Below are positions 1-9,700 of a stretch of 64,000 nt of DNA, piece after piece. Location: positions 1-64,000 of the forward strand of contig JAGKSW010000071.1 of the NCBI GenBank assembly GCA_018993265.1, read 5' to 3'. The notes under the pieces are model-generated. The model searched no databases, had not been told where the DNA came from, and saw only the letters and a list, made by a program, of their open reading frames with translations. The stretch's first letter is position 1, and each line of letters opens with the position of its first letter. This DNA comes from Nostoc sp. TH1S01. Its GTDB lineage: Bacteria; Cyanobacteriota; Cyanobacteriia; Cyanobacteriales; Nostocaceae. The position numbers and the translations under genes are program-made.

Positions 1-240
1 TATTTCGCCAACGGTATCCTAGATGTTCGTGAATGGACTTGTCCTCACTGTGGCACTCATCATGACAGGGACGGCAACGCATCCCAGAACATTAGAGCAG
101 AAGGAATCAGAATGCTAAAGGCGGAAGGTTCAGCCGTCTCTGCTTTAGGAGGGGAGGTAAGACCAAAACTAGGGCGAAAGTCCAAGTTGCGGCACTCGCC
201 TGTGAGTACAGAAGCACCACCTACCCTTCGGGAAGGCTAA
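1..240 (+). CDS. tnpB: TnpB (IS200/IS605 family) C-terminal end, 5' truncated by window
   Basis: The first 79 codons in frame 1 run open from the window edge to a TAA at 238-240. They contain CPHCG followed by [12 protein letters not shown], which is the second half of the TnpB zinc ribbon plus the last RuvC aspartate. TnpB is the RNA-guided nuclease encoded by IS200/IS605 elements. The tail after this motif ([20 protein letters not shown]) is the variable C-terminus that commonly runs into the right end of the element. Whether the upstream part is intact and whether a tnpA partner exists lies outside the window. Confidence 0.85.
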   Translation, partial: YFANGILDVREWTCPHCGTHHDRDGNASQNIRAEGIRMLKAEGSAVSALGGEVRPKLGRKSKLRHSPVSTEAPPTLREG

Positions 241-268
241 CGCCAACAGGCGAAGCCAAGGTGGGGTA
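205..268 (+). repeat. probable right end of the IS200/IS605-type element
   Basis: Directly overlapping and following the tnpB stop are two short hairpins, CCTTCGGGAAGG (about 224-235) and CGCCAACAGGCG (about 241-252), and the sequence ends in GGTGGGGTAGTTCAC. Subterminal hairpins at this position are what IS200/IS605 right ends look like, and the region may also form the 3' part of the omega RNA. The exact end cannot be set without another copy of the element. Confidence 0.4.
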
Positions 269-270
269 GT

Positions 271-657
271 TCACTCTCGTTCTTGATAATCTTCTGAGGA
301 TTGTGGGTCTAGTTCCCAGCGACGATCATCGCGTTGTTCGAGAATGTCGTTGGTACGAAGGAAAGCGCGATCATCCATTTCTAAACCGACGGCTGCTTCC
401 ATTTCTTCGGTAACATCTTGCTCAGGAACCGCTACAGTACCACCAACAGCTTCATCGCCTACGGTATCTTGCCAATAAGTATAACCGTCCTCACTGGTGA
501 CTTCGGGGCTATCGGGATACTCTGGGGTACTGCGATCTAGCGATCGCTCACCAATATTGTACCCTGGTAAGTCTTTAACTCCAGTGCCGTAAGATTCAGT
601 AATTTCTTGTGGTAAATCTTCCGAATTAACTTCAGGATGATGATTTTTTTCTGCCAT
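271..657 (-). CDS. DUF6335-like acidic protein of unknown function
   Basis: The 128-residue product is strongly acidic and has no membrane segment or signal peptide. Features are a conserved-looking YGTGVKDLPGYN stretch near residue 23 and a repeated acidic/Gly segment (DEAVGGTVAVPEQD). Its composition and layout resemble the small cyanobacterial family I know as DUF6335; no biochemical role is known. It is monocistronic, reads towards the TnpB remnant and lies divergent from the DUF2267 gene. The 250 bp upstream is AT-rich. Confidence 0.6.
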   Translation of the reverse strand: MAEKNHHPEVNSEDLPQEITESYGTGVKDLPGYNIGERSLDRSTPEYPDSPEVTSEDGYTYWQDTVGDEAVGGTVAVPEQDVTEEMEAAVGLEMDDRAFLRTNDILEQRDDRRWELDPQSSEDYQERE

Positions 658-993
658 AATATCTGCCTTTTCTGCATCCCTAGAATAACGTTTTTATTAG
701 CAAAATTTGTCTCACTTCAGATGTACAACTTTAGTAGTAAAAAAATCTATCCCCTTAGAACGAAGTTAAGGTAGTTTTTCCAGCCTAATCTTATAAGAGT
801 AAATTCAAGGTTAAGCCACTTGTAGTTGAATCTGTTAGTTATGAGTTAGAAGTACTCAACCCACACAATCAACTCCCCCTAATTTCTTCTCAACTCATAA
901 CTTTTTTTGGGATATAAATTATCATTTATATTTTTATTTGTAAAAATTTTCATAATTAAAAAAGTATTGAGTTTGCTTCAGCGGAGGTCAAAA
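658..993. other. AT-rich divergent intergenic region
   Basis: This 336-bp stretch separates the divergent DUF6335-like and DUF2267 genes and should hold both promoters. I see no clear operator or hairpin. The open frame of the downstream gene extends back to 907, but that extension is low-complexity (FIFLFVKIFIIKK) and is better read as non-coding leader. Confidence 0.4.
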
Positions 994-1395
994 GTGGAAT
1001 ATCACGAGTTTATTACCCATGTCCAAAGTTTGTCTCAATCTAACTCTCTTGAAGAGGCAGAACTTGCTACTCGTGCAACCCTAGAAACCATTAAAGAACG
1101 TATTGCAGAAAGTGAAATTCAAGATTTAGCTGCACAACTTCCCCAGGAACTAAGTCATTATTTACAAGCACAAACACAAGCAAGTAGTCAAAATTTTAAT
1201 CTTCAAGAGTTTATTAAACGTGTCAGCCAAAAAGAAAATATAGCACCTACCACTACTGCAATTCATGTCCGGGCAGTTTTTGCGGTGTTGCAAAACGCTA
1301 TCAATCCTGAACACTTTTCTAAGTTTCAAGCCCATTTCAGTCACGATTACGAAGAACTATTCACCGCACCACCTACTAGTGAAGTACCTGCATAG
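994..1395 (+). CDS. DUF2267 domain protein
   Basis: The 133-residue product, starting VEYHEFITHVQ, is an all-helical DUF2267 protein. The pattern of paired helices (EEAELATRATLETIKERI, then DLAAQLPQELSHYL, then a second FIKRV... half) is typical of the family. I chose the GTG at 994 because a perfect Shine-Dalgarno GGAGGT lies at 983-988; a longer frame from 907 adds an unlikely hydrophobic N-terminus with no ribosome site. The function of DUF2267 is unknown, but in cyanobacteria it often sits beside stress genes, as here: a DJ-1 fusion, an SRPBCC protein and alcohol dehydrogenases follow on the same strand. Confidence 0.75.
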   Translation: MEYHEFITHVQSLSQSNSLEEAELATRATLETIKERIAESEIQDLAAQLPQELSHYLQAQTQASSQNFNLQEFIKRVSQKENIAPTTTAIHVRAVFAVLQNAINPEHFSKFQAHFSHDYEELFTAPPTSEVPA

Positions 1396-1456
1396 TTCTG
1401 CAATGTTACTTGATAAGTTTCCACACAATTAATAATTAATCAAAACAGGTAAATCC

Positions 1457-2554
1457 ATGTCATATCAAAATAATCATTCTGGGAAGAAAAAAGTTGCAAT
1501 TCTGATTGAAAATGATGTAGAAGATGCAGAATTTACAATTCCTTGTAATGGCTTGAAACAAGCAGGAATGGAAGTAGTTGTTCTCGGTTCGCGGATGAAC
1601 GAAAAATACAAAGGTAAACGCGGTAGAGTTTCCGTTCAACCTGATGGTACAACTACAGAAGCGATCGCAAGAGAATTTGATGCAATCGTCATTCCTGGTG
1701 GTATGGCTCCCGATAAAATGCGCCGCAATCCCAACACAGTGCGCTTTGTCCAAGAAGCCATGCAACAAGGAAAACTCGTAGCAGCAGTTTGTCACGGGCC
1801 ACAAGTATTAATTGAAGGCGATTTGCTCAGAGACAGACGCGCCACTGGGTTCAGTGCTATCCGCCGAGACATGATTAATGCAGGTGCAAATTATCAAGAT
1901 GAAGCAGTTGTAGTTGATGGTAATTTAATTACTTCCCGCGAACCTGGAGACTTAGCAATTTTTACCACAGCAATTCTCAGTCGCCTTGGTTACGGTGGTA
2001 AAGATGTGGCGCTTCCCAATGAAACAGATACTAACGCTGAATGGTGGAAAATCGCTGATGCTTGGGGTGGTTCAACTAAAGGTGAAATTGCTAGAGGTTT
2101 AAATACGGCTTTAAGCGGTGAGCGTTACTCTCTAGAAGCTCTAGAAAAGTATTACGAAAAAGAATCAGATACTCAAGTTAAAGTCATCTTTCAAGAGATG
2201 ATGGCAAATAAACAGCGCCATATTGAAATATTAGAAACATACCTCAATAAATTAGGTGAAAAACCTTCTTTAGCAGCCAATATTGCTAATCAATATGCCA
2301 AAGTCAAAACGGCTATGTCTGGTAGTGATGACATCTATCAAATCCGTTGTGCTTTAGGTGATTTGCAAACAGGTATTGGTGACGTTGGTAATTTATCTGC
2401 GATGTTTACTGACCCCGTTGCAGCTTCTATTTTTAAAGAAATCTACCGCAATTTGTTGAGAGATGAACAACGCTTGGTAGAGCTATATCGGTCACGGCTA
2501 GGTGGTGAAGTTCAATCTCCTAAACCGACGACAAGTGCTGCTGTATCTATGTAA
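1457..2554 (+). CDS. DJ-1/PfpI domain fused to a ferritin-like (DUF2383-type) helical domain
   Basis: Residues about 10-175 form a DJ-1/PfpI domain. The nucleophile elbow AAVCHGPQ places Cys112-His113, and an acidic residue in ENDVEDAEF supplies the usual Glu. Such proteins act as deglycases, chaperones or peptidases in oxidative and carbonyl stress. Residues about 205-350 are helical, with YSLEALEKYYEKE and a following EMMANKQRHIEILETYL segment, resembling DUF2383/ferritin-like domains with E and ExxH positions. The fusion length (365 aa) is twice that of an ordinary PfpI protein. It lies 61 bp after the DUF2267 gene and about 100 bp before the SRPBCC gene, suggesting a stress operon. Substrate unknown. 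Confidence 0.8.
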   Translation: MSYQNNHSGKKKVAILIENDVEDAEFTIPCNGLKQAGMEVVVLGSRMNEKYKGKRGRVSVQPDGTTTEAIAREFDAIVIPGGMAPDKMRRNPNTVRFVQEAMQQGKLVAAVCHGPQVLIEGDLLRDRRATGFSAIRRDMINAGANYQDEAVVVDGNLITSREPGDLAIFTTAILSRLGYGGKDVALPNETDTNAEWWKIADAWGGSTKGEIARGLNTALSGERYSLEALEKYYEKESDTQVKVIFQEMMANKQRHIEILETYLNKLGEKPSLAANIANQYAKVKTAMSGSDDIYQIRCALGDLQTGIGDVGNLSAMFTDPVAASIFKEIYRNLLRDEQRLVELYRSRLGGEVQSPKPTTSAAVSM

Positions 2555-2655
2555 AACGAACCGCAGAGGCGCAGAGAAATGCAAGCTCGCCTCTGCAAGC
2601 GCATCAGGGAGATGTTGACGAAGACAGTAATCCAAAATCCAAAATTTAAAATCGT
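2555..2655. repeat. short interspersed repeat, GCAGAGGCGCAGAG type
   Basis: The linker contains CCGCAGAGGCGCAGAG and a nearby CGCCTCTGC that can pair with it. The same vocabulary recurs inverted at about 56.8-57.0 kb and 57.7-57.8 kb. It looks like one of the small palindromic repeats spread through Nostocales intergenic regions. Confidence 0.45.
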
Positions 2656-3351
2656 ATGACTTCAACAGGCGATCGCACAACTAAAAATCCCACAGAAGCT
2701 AATGAGATGGAACGCTGGGCTTCTCTGATTGGTGGTGGGGCTATGGTACTCACAGGTTTAAGCCAACGCTCTTTAAAAGGTGTGCTAACTGCACTGGCTG
2801 GGGGTGGTTTAGTTTACCAAGGCTTAACGAAACAAAGCACGATTCAGCAAGCACAGGATGCTATTGGAATTAATAAACCAATCAAAGTTGAAAAGACGGT
2901 AACGATTAATAAACCAGCCGATGAACTTTACCGTTTTTGGCACAACTTTGAGCAGTTACCCACCTTTATGAAGCATCTGCAATCTGTCAAGGTATACGAC
3001 GCAAAACGTTCTCATTGGATTGCAAAAGCTCCCTTGGCTAACAATGTCGAATGGGATGCAGAAATTCTCGAAGATAGAGAAAACGAGTTTATTTCTTGGG
3101 CTTCTGTCGAAGGTGCAGATATTGATAACTCCGGCTTTGTCAGATTTAAAAAAGCCCCAGGCGATCGCGGTACAGAAGTCAAAGTAGTTTTAGAATACAA
3201 CATCCCCGGCGGCGGCTTAAGTGCCGCTCTCGCCAAACTTTTCGGCGAAGAACCAGAACAGCAAATCGGTGATGACTTGCGCCGCTTCAAAATGCTCATG
3301 GAAGCCGGCGAAATCGCCACAACCGAAGGTCAACCAACAGGCCAAAGATGA
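2656..3351 (+). CDS. SRPBCC (polyketide cyclase/Bet v1-like) protein with N-terminal membrane segments
   Basis: This 231-aa protein starts with an amphiphilic region and two hydrophobic Gly-rich helices (about residues 20-60, SLIGGGAMVLTGL and GVLTALAGGGLVY) of the DUF2892/YgaP type, probably membrane-associated. Residues about 75-215 are an SRPBCC hydrophobic-ligand-binding fold: KVEKTVTINKPADELYRFW is its first strand and helix, and the C-terminal helix contains DDLRRFKMLMEAGE. Ligand unknown. The ATG is 4 bases from the end of a possible overlapping leader of the next gene. The neighbourhood (DJ-1 fusion, dehydrogenases) suggests a general stress role. Confidence 0.8.
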   Translation: MTSTGDRTTKNPTEANEMERWASLIGGGAMVLTGLSQRSLKGVLTALAGGGLVYQGLTKQSTIQQAQDAIGINKPIKVEKTVTINKPADELYRFWHNFEQLPTFMKHLQSVKVYDAKRSHWIAKAPLANNVEWDAEILEDRENEFISWASVEGADIDNSGFVRFKKAPGDRGTEVKVVLEYNIPGGGLSAALAKLFGEEPEQQIGDDLRRFKMLMEAGEIATTEGQPTGQR

Positions 3352-3362
3352 AGAATCAAATT

Positions 3363-3412
3363 CATGCTTCATACTTCACACTTCATACTTCATACTTCAC
3401 ACTTCATACTTT
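3363..3412 (+). repeat. heptamer tandem repeat (CTTCATA/CTTCACA), STRR type
   Basis: Seven copies of a 7-bp unit alternating CTTCATA and CTTCACA fill the gap between the SRPBCC gene and the first dehydrogenase. Heptameric short tandemly repeated repetitive sequences are a known trait of heterocystous cyanobacteria. The array happens to be open in the dehydrogenase frame, which produces a spurious 22-residue N-terminal extension. Confidence 0.85.
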
Positions 3413-3413
3413 T

Positions 3414-4583
3414 ATGAAAGCAGTCTGTTGGCAAGGTGCTAATCAAGTTCGGGTGGAATCAGTACCAGACCCGACAATTCTTAATCCCCGCGATGCGATT
3501 ATTAAAATAACTTCCACAGCTATATGTGGTTCGGATTTACATATATATGGCGGCTATATCCCGACAGTCCAAAAAGGTGACATTATCGGTCACGAATTTA
3601 TGGGAGAAGTCGTTGAAGTTGGTAAGGGAGTTGATAATTTAAAAATAGGCGATCGCGTTGTTGTTCCCTCTACAATTGGCTGTGGTAGATGTGCTTATTG
3701 CCAGCGTGATATGTGGTCGCTGTGCGATAATTCCAACCCTAACAGTTGGTTAGAAGAAAAGTTATTTGGCAATGTCACCTCAGCAATTTATGGCTATTCT
3801 CACCTCTTAGGTGGCTATGCAGGCGCACAAGCTGAATATATCCGCGTACCTTTTGCTGATGTTGGTGTTGTCAAAGTTCCGTCAGATATACCTGATGAGA
3901 AACTATTATTTATCTCCGACGCTATCCCGACTGGCTATATGGGAGCAGAATTATGTGATATTCAGCCAGGAGATACAGTCGCCGTCTGGGGAAGCGGTGC
4001 AGTGGGACTGTTCGCCATGATTAGCGCCTATATGATGGGTGCAGAAAAAGTAATTGCGATCGACCGCTTCCCAGAACGGTTAGAAATGGCGAAAAAATAT
4101 GCCAAAGCCGAAGTAATTAACTACGAAGAAGTTAATACAGGTGAAGCATTAAAAGAAATGACTGGCGGACGCGGCCCTGATGCTTGCATTGATGCAGTTG
4201 GTTTAGAAGCGCATGGTGTTGGTTTGGAAGACTTCTACGACCAGACAAAACAAAAACTCAAGTTAGAAAGCGATCGCCCCCACGTGTTACGAGAAATGAT
4301 GGTGGCCTGTCGTAAAGGCGGCACTTTGGCAATTATGGGTGTTTATGGTGGTTTTGTAGACAAAATACCCTTGGGTGCAGCTTTTAACAAAGGTCTAACC
4401 TTCAGAATGGGACAAATGCACGGACAGAAATATATGCATTTGTTACTCCAGCAAATCTTGGACGGTAAACTCGATCCTTCGTTTGTGGTAACTCATCAAT
4501 TACCACTAGAAGAAGCGGCTCACGGTTATCACATTTTTCAACAGAAAAAAGACAACTGTGTCAAAGTCGTCCTCAAACCATGA
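3414..4583 (+). CDS. zinc-dependent alcohol dehydrogenase, MDR family (copy 1)
   Basis: The 389-residue product is a medium-chain dehydrogenase of the glutathione-independent formaldehyde/threonine-dehydrogenase-like group. Visible motifs are the catalytic-zinc pieces CGSDLHIY and [12 protein letters not shown], and a structural zinc lobe with four Cys in CGRCAYCQRDMWSLC. The Rossmann motif is VWGSGAVG. GMP-type start choice: the ATG at 3414 gives exactly the same length as the paralogue at 5185, whereas the upstream ATG at 3348 only adds translated heptamer repeats. The substrate is probably a short aldehyde or alcohol with NAD(P), not determinable here. It forms a duplicated pair with the gene 600 bp downstream. 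Confidence 0.88.
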   Translation: MKAVCWQGANQVRVESVPDPTILNPRDAIIKITSTAICGSDLHIYGGYIPTVQKGDIIGHEFMGEVVEVGKGVDNLKIGDRVVVPSTIGCGRCAYCQRDMWSLCDNSNPNSWLEEKLFGNVTSAIYGYSHLLGGYAGAQAEYIRVPFADVGVVKVPSDIPDEKLLFISDAIPTGYMGAELCDIQPGDTVAVWGSGAVGLFAMISAYMMGAEKVIAIDRFPERLEMAKKYAKAEVINYEEVNTGEALKEMTGGRGPDACIDAVGLEAHGVGLEDFYDQTKQKLKLESDRPHVLREMMVACRKGGTLAIMGVYGGFVDKIPLGAAFNKGLTFRMGQMHGQKYMHLLLQQILDGKLDPSFVVTHQLPLEEAAHGYHIFQQKKDNCVKVVLKP

Positions 4584-4647
4584 ATTGGCAAATAGCCGTT
4601 CAGTTGCATCTCAATTTGTACACAAACTAAACCAAACAAGGATATTT

Positions 4648-5031
4648 ATGAAACACTTGATTTCTAGTTTACGCAAAATTATGGTTGTTTTCTTAGTAGG
4701 ATTTATGTTCTTACTAGGACAGGCTTTTAGCTTTGTGAATGTAGCACAAGCTGATGTCAAAACTCCAGAGGGCATTTACTATAAAGGTGTACCTGATGAG
4801 CAAGGTGATGTTAGAAACGACAACCAAATTAGAGATACTAAAAACAAACTCAAAGATACGGCTGAGAATGTACGTGAAAAGCTCAACTTAAATGAAGAAA
4901 CTCCTCGCTCTACTAGAGAGTTTCGTGATTCTTTAAGAAATAAAGTTGAAGACAGATATGACCGCTCAAATGAATCTAGAGAAGGATATTATCAAAATCC
5001 TCCTAGTAAGCAAATCAGAGACCGTGTGTAA
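4648..5031 (+). CDS. small exported, highly charged protein of unknown function
   Basis: The 127-aa product begins with a clear signal peptide: MKHLISSLRKIMVVF, a hydrophobic core to about residue 30 and a likely cleavage after VAQA. The mature part is short, hydrophilic and rich in Asp, Arg, Asn and Glu (NQIRDTKNKLKDTAENVREK), probably helical or partly disordered. I use the ATG at 4648, preceded by AAGGA, because an upstream frame from 4558 would overlap the dehydrogenase and bury the signal peptide. It lies between two dehydrogenase paralogues on the same strand. Its character recalls small stress-induced periplasmic proteins of cyanobacteria, but I cannot name a family. Confidence 0.7.
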   Translation: MKHLISSLRKIMVVFLVGFMFLLGQAFSFVNVAQADVKTPEGIYYKGVPDEQGDVRNDNQIRDTKNKLKDTAENVREKLNLNEETPRSTREFRDSLRNKVEDRYDRSNESREGYYQNPPSKQIRDRV

Positions 5032-5088
5032 AAAAGCAAATCAACTTTTTTGGCTGTTAAAGTAGTGATCAGGCTTTTAAAAGTTGCA

Positions 5089-5112
5089 GAGACGCGAAAA
5101 TCATCGCGTCTC
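5089..5112. terminator. perfect palindrome GAGACGCG/CGCGTCTC, terminator or interspersed repeat
   Basis: An 8-bp perfect stem with an 8-nt loop lies 58 bp after the small exported-protein gene and 73 bp before the second dehydrogenase. It has no U-run on either side, so it may be one of the dispersed cyanobacterial GAGACGCG palindromes and not a true Rho-independent terminator. Confidence 0.45.
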
Positions 5113-5184
5113 AAATCTAAAATAAATCGAGATATTTATCTTGATTTTTATAAGGCATAAATTAATATTAAGGAATAACTAATC

Positions 5185-6354
5185 ATGAAAGCAGTTTGCT
5201 GGCACGGAGCAAACGAGGTGCGGGTAGAAACGGTTCCTGATCCAAAAATAATTAACCCGCGTGATGCCATTATTAAAATTACTTCTACAGCAATTTGCGG
5301 CTCAGATTTACATATATATGATGGCTACATTCCTACCATGCAAAAAGGTGATATCCTGGGGCATGAATTCATGGGGGAAGTTGTAGAATTAGGCAGTGAA
5401 GTCAAAAATGTAAAAATAGGCGATCGCGTCGTAGTTCCCTTCACAATATCCTGCGGTAACTGTTTTTTCTGCCAGCGCGATTTATGGTCACTTTGTGATA
5501 ACTCAAACCCCAACGCATGGATGACAGAACTGCAAATGGGTTACTCACCATCTGGTTTATTTGGCTACTCTCACTTATTTGGTGGTTACGCTGGCGGTCA
5601 AGCCGAGTATGCACGTGTACCCTTTGCAGATGTTGGCTTGTTCAAAATTCCTGACCACTTTACAGACGAGCAAGTTCTATTTTTAACTGACATTTTCCCC
5701 ACTGGTTACATGGCAGCAGAAAACTGCCATATCAAACCTGGTGATGTCGTTGCTGTTTGGGGTTGCGGCCCAGTCGGTCAATTTGCCATCAAAAGTGCTT
5801 TTCTCCTCGGTGCTGAACGCGTTATCGCCATTGACCGCATTCCTGAACGGCTGCGAATGGCCAAAGAACAAGGCAAAGCCGAAGTCCTCAACTATGAAGA
5901 AGTAGATGTCGGCGAAGCACTCAAAGAAATGACAGGCGGACGCGGCCCCGATGCTTGTATTGATGCAGTCGGTATGGAAGCACATGGTACAGATGCAATG
6001 GCTTTCTACGACCAAGTAAAACAAGCAGTCCGTCTAGAAACAGACCGTCCCACAGCATTACGCCAAGTAATTCTGGCTGCTGGTAAAGGTGGTCACGTAT
6101 CACTCGCCGGCGTTTACGGTGGGTTCCTCGACAAGATACCGATGGGTTCAGCAATGAACAAAGGCCTAACCTTCAAAATGGGACAAACCCACGTTCATAG
6201 ATACTTAAAACCTTTACTCAATCACATTGAAAACGGCGATCTCGACCCTTCATTTGTGATTACACACAAACTGCCTTTAGAACAAGCACCCCACGGCTAC
6301 GAAATTTTTAAACATAAAAAAGATAACTGTATCAAAGTTGTTCTCAAACCATAA
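5185..6354 (+). CDS. zinc-dependent alcohol dehydrogenase, MDR family (copy 2)
   Basis: This is the 389-residue paralogue of the gene at 3414. It has the same zinc motifs ([20 protein letters not shown] and a four-Cys lobe in [15 protein letters not shown]) and a Rossmann VWGCGPVG. The two proteins are alike over their full length and share identical stretches such as [16 protein letters not shown]. Differences concentrate around residues 110-130 ([11 protein letters not shown] against EEKLFGNVTSA) and 285-310, both near the substrate pocket, so the copies may differ in specificity. A GGAAT sequence precedes the ATG. The cupin gene follows 15 bp downstream, probably in the same transcript. 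Confidence 0.88.
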   Translation: MKAVCWHGANEVRVETVPDPKIINPRDAIIKITSTAICGSDLHIYDGYIPTMQKGDILGHEFMGEVVELGSEVKNVKIGDRVVVPFTISCGNCFFCQRDLWSLCDNSNPNAWMTELQMGYSPSGLFGYSHLFGGYAGGQAEYARVPFADVGLFKIPDHFTDEQVLFLTDIFPTGYMAAENCHIKPGDVVAVWGCGPVGQFAIKSAFLLGAERVIAIDRIPERLRMAKEQGKAEVLNYEEVDVGEALKEMTGGRGPDACIDAVGMEAHGTDAMAFYDQVKQAVRLETDRPTALRQVILAAGKGGHVSLAGVYGGFLDKIPMGSAMNKGLTFKMGQTHVHRYLKPLLNHIENGDLDPSFVITHKLPLEQAPHGYEIFKHKKDNCIKVVLKP

Positions 6355-6369
6355 AGTGGTGCATTAACT

Positions 6370-6711
6370 ATGACTGACACAAGCGTTAAAAAAGTCGATT
6401 CTAGCCATTCACCCAAAGGTCAAGATGGTCAGAAATATCTAGCTTCTGGCAAAACTGTTTCTATGCGCCTTTGGGAAAATGAACAACCAGGAAAAGATAA
6501 ACCACCAACAGCACGCGACTATGAAACTGTTGGTTATGTAATTAATGGTCGTGCAGAGTTGCATATCGAAGGACAAATGGTTTTGCTAGAACCTGGTAGT
6601 TCTTGGGTTGTCCCCAAAGGTTCACACCACACCTACAAAATCCTCGAATCATTCACTGCTGTGGAAGCAACTAGCCCACCTGCACAAGTTCACGGGCGCG
6701 ATGAGAATTAA
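6370..6711 (+). CDS. cupin domain protein
   Basis: The 113-residue product is a single cupin barrel. It shows ETVGYVINGRAELHIEGQ with the first cupin signature partly degenerate, followed by LEPGSSWVVPKGSHHTYK, which keeps the His pair of the second motif. It could bind a metal and a small ligand. It starts 15 bp after the dehydrogenase, so the two are probably cotranscribed; a strong terminator follows. Substrate unknown. Confidence 0.78.
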   Translation: MTDTSVKKVDSSHSPKGQDGQKYLASGKTVSMRLWENEQPGKDKPPTARDYETVGYVINGRAELHIEGQMVLLEPGSSWVVPKGSHHTYKILESFTAVEATSPPAQVHGRDEN

Positions 6712-6751
6712 CGTTTCATAGTTCACCTAACTTCGATGCCTATTGTTTATA

Positions 6752-6784
6752 AAGTGCGTTTAGTTTTCACTAACGCACTTTTTT
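6752..6784. terminator. bidirectional Rho-independent terminator
   Basis: AAGTGCGTT pairs with AACGCACTT, extended by TAGT/ACTA with one bulged base, and is followed by TTTTTT at 6779-6784. It sits between the convergent cupin gene and the CHAT-TPR gene and can serve both strands, though the plus-strand U-run is the longer. Confidence 0.85.
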
Positions 6785-6789
6785 ATCTC

Positions 6790-9700
6790 CTAGCGCCATT
6801 CACCTTGGAGAGTGAAAGCAGCCCAATACACAGGTTTACGCCAGTTAGGATTTTGCCACAAACTTAATTGCGCGGCGCGCAGAGCAGCAACAGGAGATTT
6901 CCCTTCTTTCCACATTTGGCGATAAAATTCGCTCATTAATTCCTTCGTTCCCTCGTCATCCACATTCCATAAAGACACGACGATTCTGGGTGAACCTGCA
7001 TACATCAATCCTCTTGTCAAGCCTACCAGCCCTTCTCCCTGAATTTCTTTTCCCTGTCCTGTTTCACAAGCACTCAACACAATTAAATCAGCCGGAAAAT
7101 TGAGGTTGAAGATATCATTTAACCGCAAATATCCTCTTTCGGGTTTACCTTGCTTGTCTACTAAAGAAAGTACAATACCTGATAACTCTGGGTTAACATC
7201 ATCAGCAAAACCGTGAGTTGCAAGGTGAATTACACGATATTGACTCAGTTGGGGGTTTTTTACCCAGTTATAGTTAGCATCAAAATCAAATGCTGCTAGG
7301 CTATCTGTTGGTGAACCGAGTTTGAGGATTGCTTGAGCTTCTTCACGAGTTCCTTGTAATCTATCCCAACCGTTGCGGTTGAGATTTTTTGCTGATCTGG
7401 AGAGTGCAGAACGCTGAAGGTCTAAATCAGGAGTGATGGAATTACTTTCTGGTTTCCCTGTCACCCGTGAGTCATCAGCACTGAATACGGGATCTGCAAG
7501 AATGGCTATGGCTTTGGGCGCTTTTGGACGTTGTTGCGTTTCTTGTCTGAGGATGGCGATGGTTGAGGTGGAAGGAAGATTGACGATTTCGTGGTTGACG
7601 ATGAGTGGTTTATAGGATTCTTGAGCAGTTGGTTCAGCTAAGGCTGCAAAGGGAATATTTTGTAAAGCACCATCCGCGACTATTACTAAGCGTTTGTTTG
7701 CTAACTTGTTTGCGACTGGAGCCAGGATAATTTGACTTAGTTGTTTTGATGCTGTGGCTTGTTCTTTAGGAGTGGCTGATGGTTTAACTAAACTTTGACG
7801 AAAATCGTTGGCGGCTTTATCTATCTGTGCTTGTGGCGGGAGTTCATAGCTGTCGAGGGAATTGGGAGTTACAGCCCAAAGATAACTGTGTTCTTTACCC
7901 AAGGAATATTGCAACAGTAAAGTATTTGCATCGAGTTGTTGCTGAATTTGCGACAAGGTGAGAGGTGAGGGATAATTCAATGCAGCGTATTTTGGGCTAT
8001 TTGTACGGATTTTGACAGATAGTTCTTGCTGTTGCTTGATTATGCCTTCGATTTCTTGTTTGAGAGACGCTATCAAATTTGCTGAAGGTTGGGATTGACT
8101 TGCTAGTTCTGACAACCTTTTTTCTCTAGCTTCCCGTAGCCATTGCAAACGTCGTTCTTCATCTGCTAACTCAGGACTAATATTTTTGCGGATGTCAATG
8201 TTGGCTTGGGTTAAGAGTTCTACTAAAACCCTAGCGCGAGAGCTTTCGCTGGTTTGCAGTGCTTGTCCATCGTATTCTTTTGATGGGTCTTGTTTATGCA
8301 ATTCCATCAAAATATTGATTTTAAGTTGATAATAATCTTGTACAGTGGCAAAAAATGAGGTTCGTAAATCTTCACTATCGACTTCTTTGCGGATATTTTC
8401 GATAATTTTTATAGCTTTATCTATTTCGGTAAGGGCTGCTGAGAGTTGTTTGTTTTGGCGTTGTAGTTTGGCGATATTGTAGAGACTTTCGGCTTGTTCT
8501 GGAAGTAAGCCCATTTGACTATAAAGAGCAAGTTGTTCTTTATAAGTTTGGATGGCTTTTTCGGGTTGTTTGAGAGCGTTATAAGCTTCAGCAGTTGAAG
8601 TATAAGCTTTGCCTTCTATTTCCTTATAGCCAGATTTTTGTGCCAACTTTGTAGCTTTTTGAGAGTCTTTGAGAGCCTGAGAATAATTCTTCTGTTTAAG
8701 CTCAACTTGAGCAATAGTATTAGATGTTCCTGCTTCTACCGCTAACTTATACTCAACAACATCTAAATTATGAGATAAAGCTATAGCCTGATGTCCAGAA
8801 TTGATTGCTTGTTGATAATTTCCTGAATTGAGGTAAATGCTACTAATTCTTTCTAATATGAAAGCTTCATTGCGACAGTCTCCTGTTGTTTGGGATATAG
8901 ACAAGGCTTGCTGATAATAATTCAGAGCCTGTGGGTAATTTTGCAACTTGCGATAAACATTTCCAATATTCCTGAGAGTATCAGCTTCTTGAGTGCGATC
9001 GCCACTTTCTCTCCGCAGAGATAATGCTTGTTCATAAGCTTTTAAACTTTCAGGATATGCCCCTAACGACGAGTAAACATCACCAAGCGTTAACAAAGTA
9101 TCTGCTTGGGCTGGACGAGTTTTAATTTGGCGTTGAATGTCTAATGCTTGATTTAGATAATCAATTGCTTCTTGCTTTTTACCTTGTTTATTTAAAATCT
9201 CAGCAACATCAATAAGTGTTTTTGCTTCTGCGGGTTTACCACCCATTATTTGCCTGAGATTTAGTGCTTTTTTATAAACTTCCAAGGCTTTTGAATATTC
9301 CCCAATTTGTGTATAGCCAAAACCTCCAATGATTTCTAAAAAATCTGCTTCTCCACCAAGAATTTCTAGGGTATGCCACTTTTCCACATTTTTGTTCCAG
9401 CCTTCAATTTGATTACTAACAACTTCGTCATGATGAGAATTTGCTGATTGATTCGACGCATTTTTTGGTTGCTCAACTTTGGGAGGCTTTTTTAATAAAG
9501 CTAATTTATCTGTACAAATTGATCCAGCTAACGAAATGTAAACTAAATTAGACAAGCTTCTATCTCTCTTAAATTCTGGGTCAAGACTATTAGCTTGCTT
9601 AAGTATTTCAAGGCTTTTATTTATTTCACCTAAACTGGCGTAAAGAAACGCAATTCGTTCAAGTGTTGCAGCTTGGTTGACGACATCACCTTGTTTTTTC

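Noticed and set aside
907..993. ATG at 907 as start of the DUF2267 protein
   Set aside because: The GTG at 994 has a perfect GGAGGT ribosome site and matches the usual protein start; the extension is low-complexity.
3348..3413. Upstream start for the first dehydrogenase
   Set aside because: It only adds a translation of the heptamer repeat; the paralogue begins at the residue matched by 3414.
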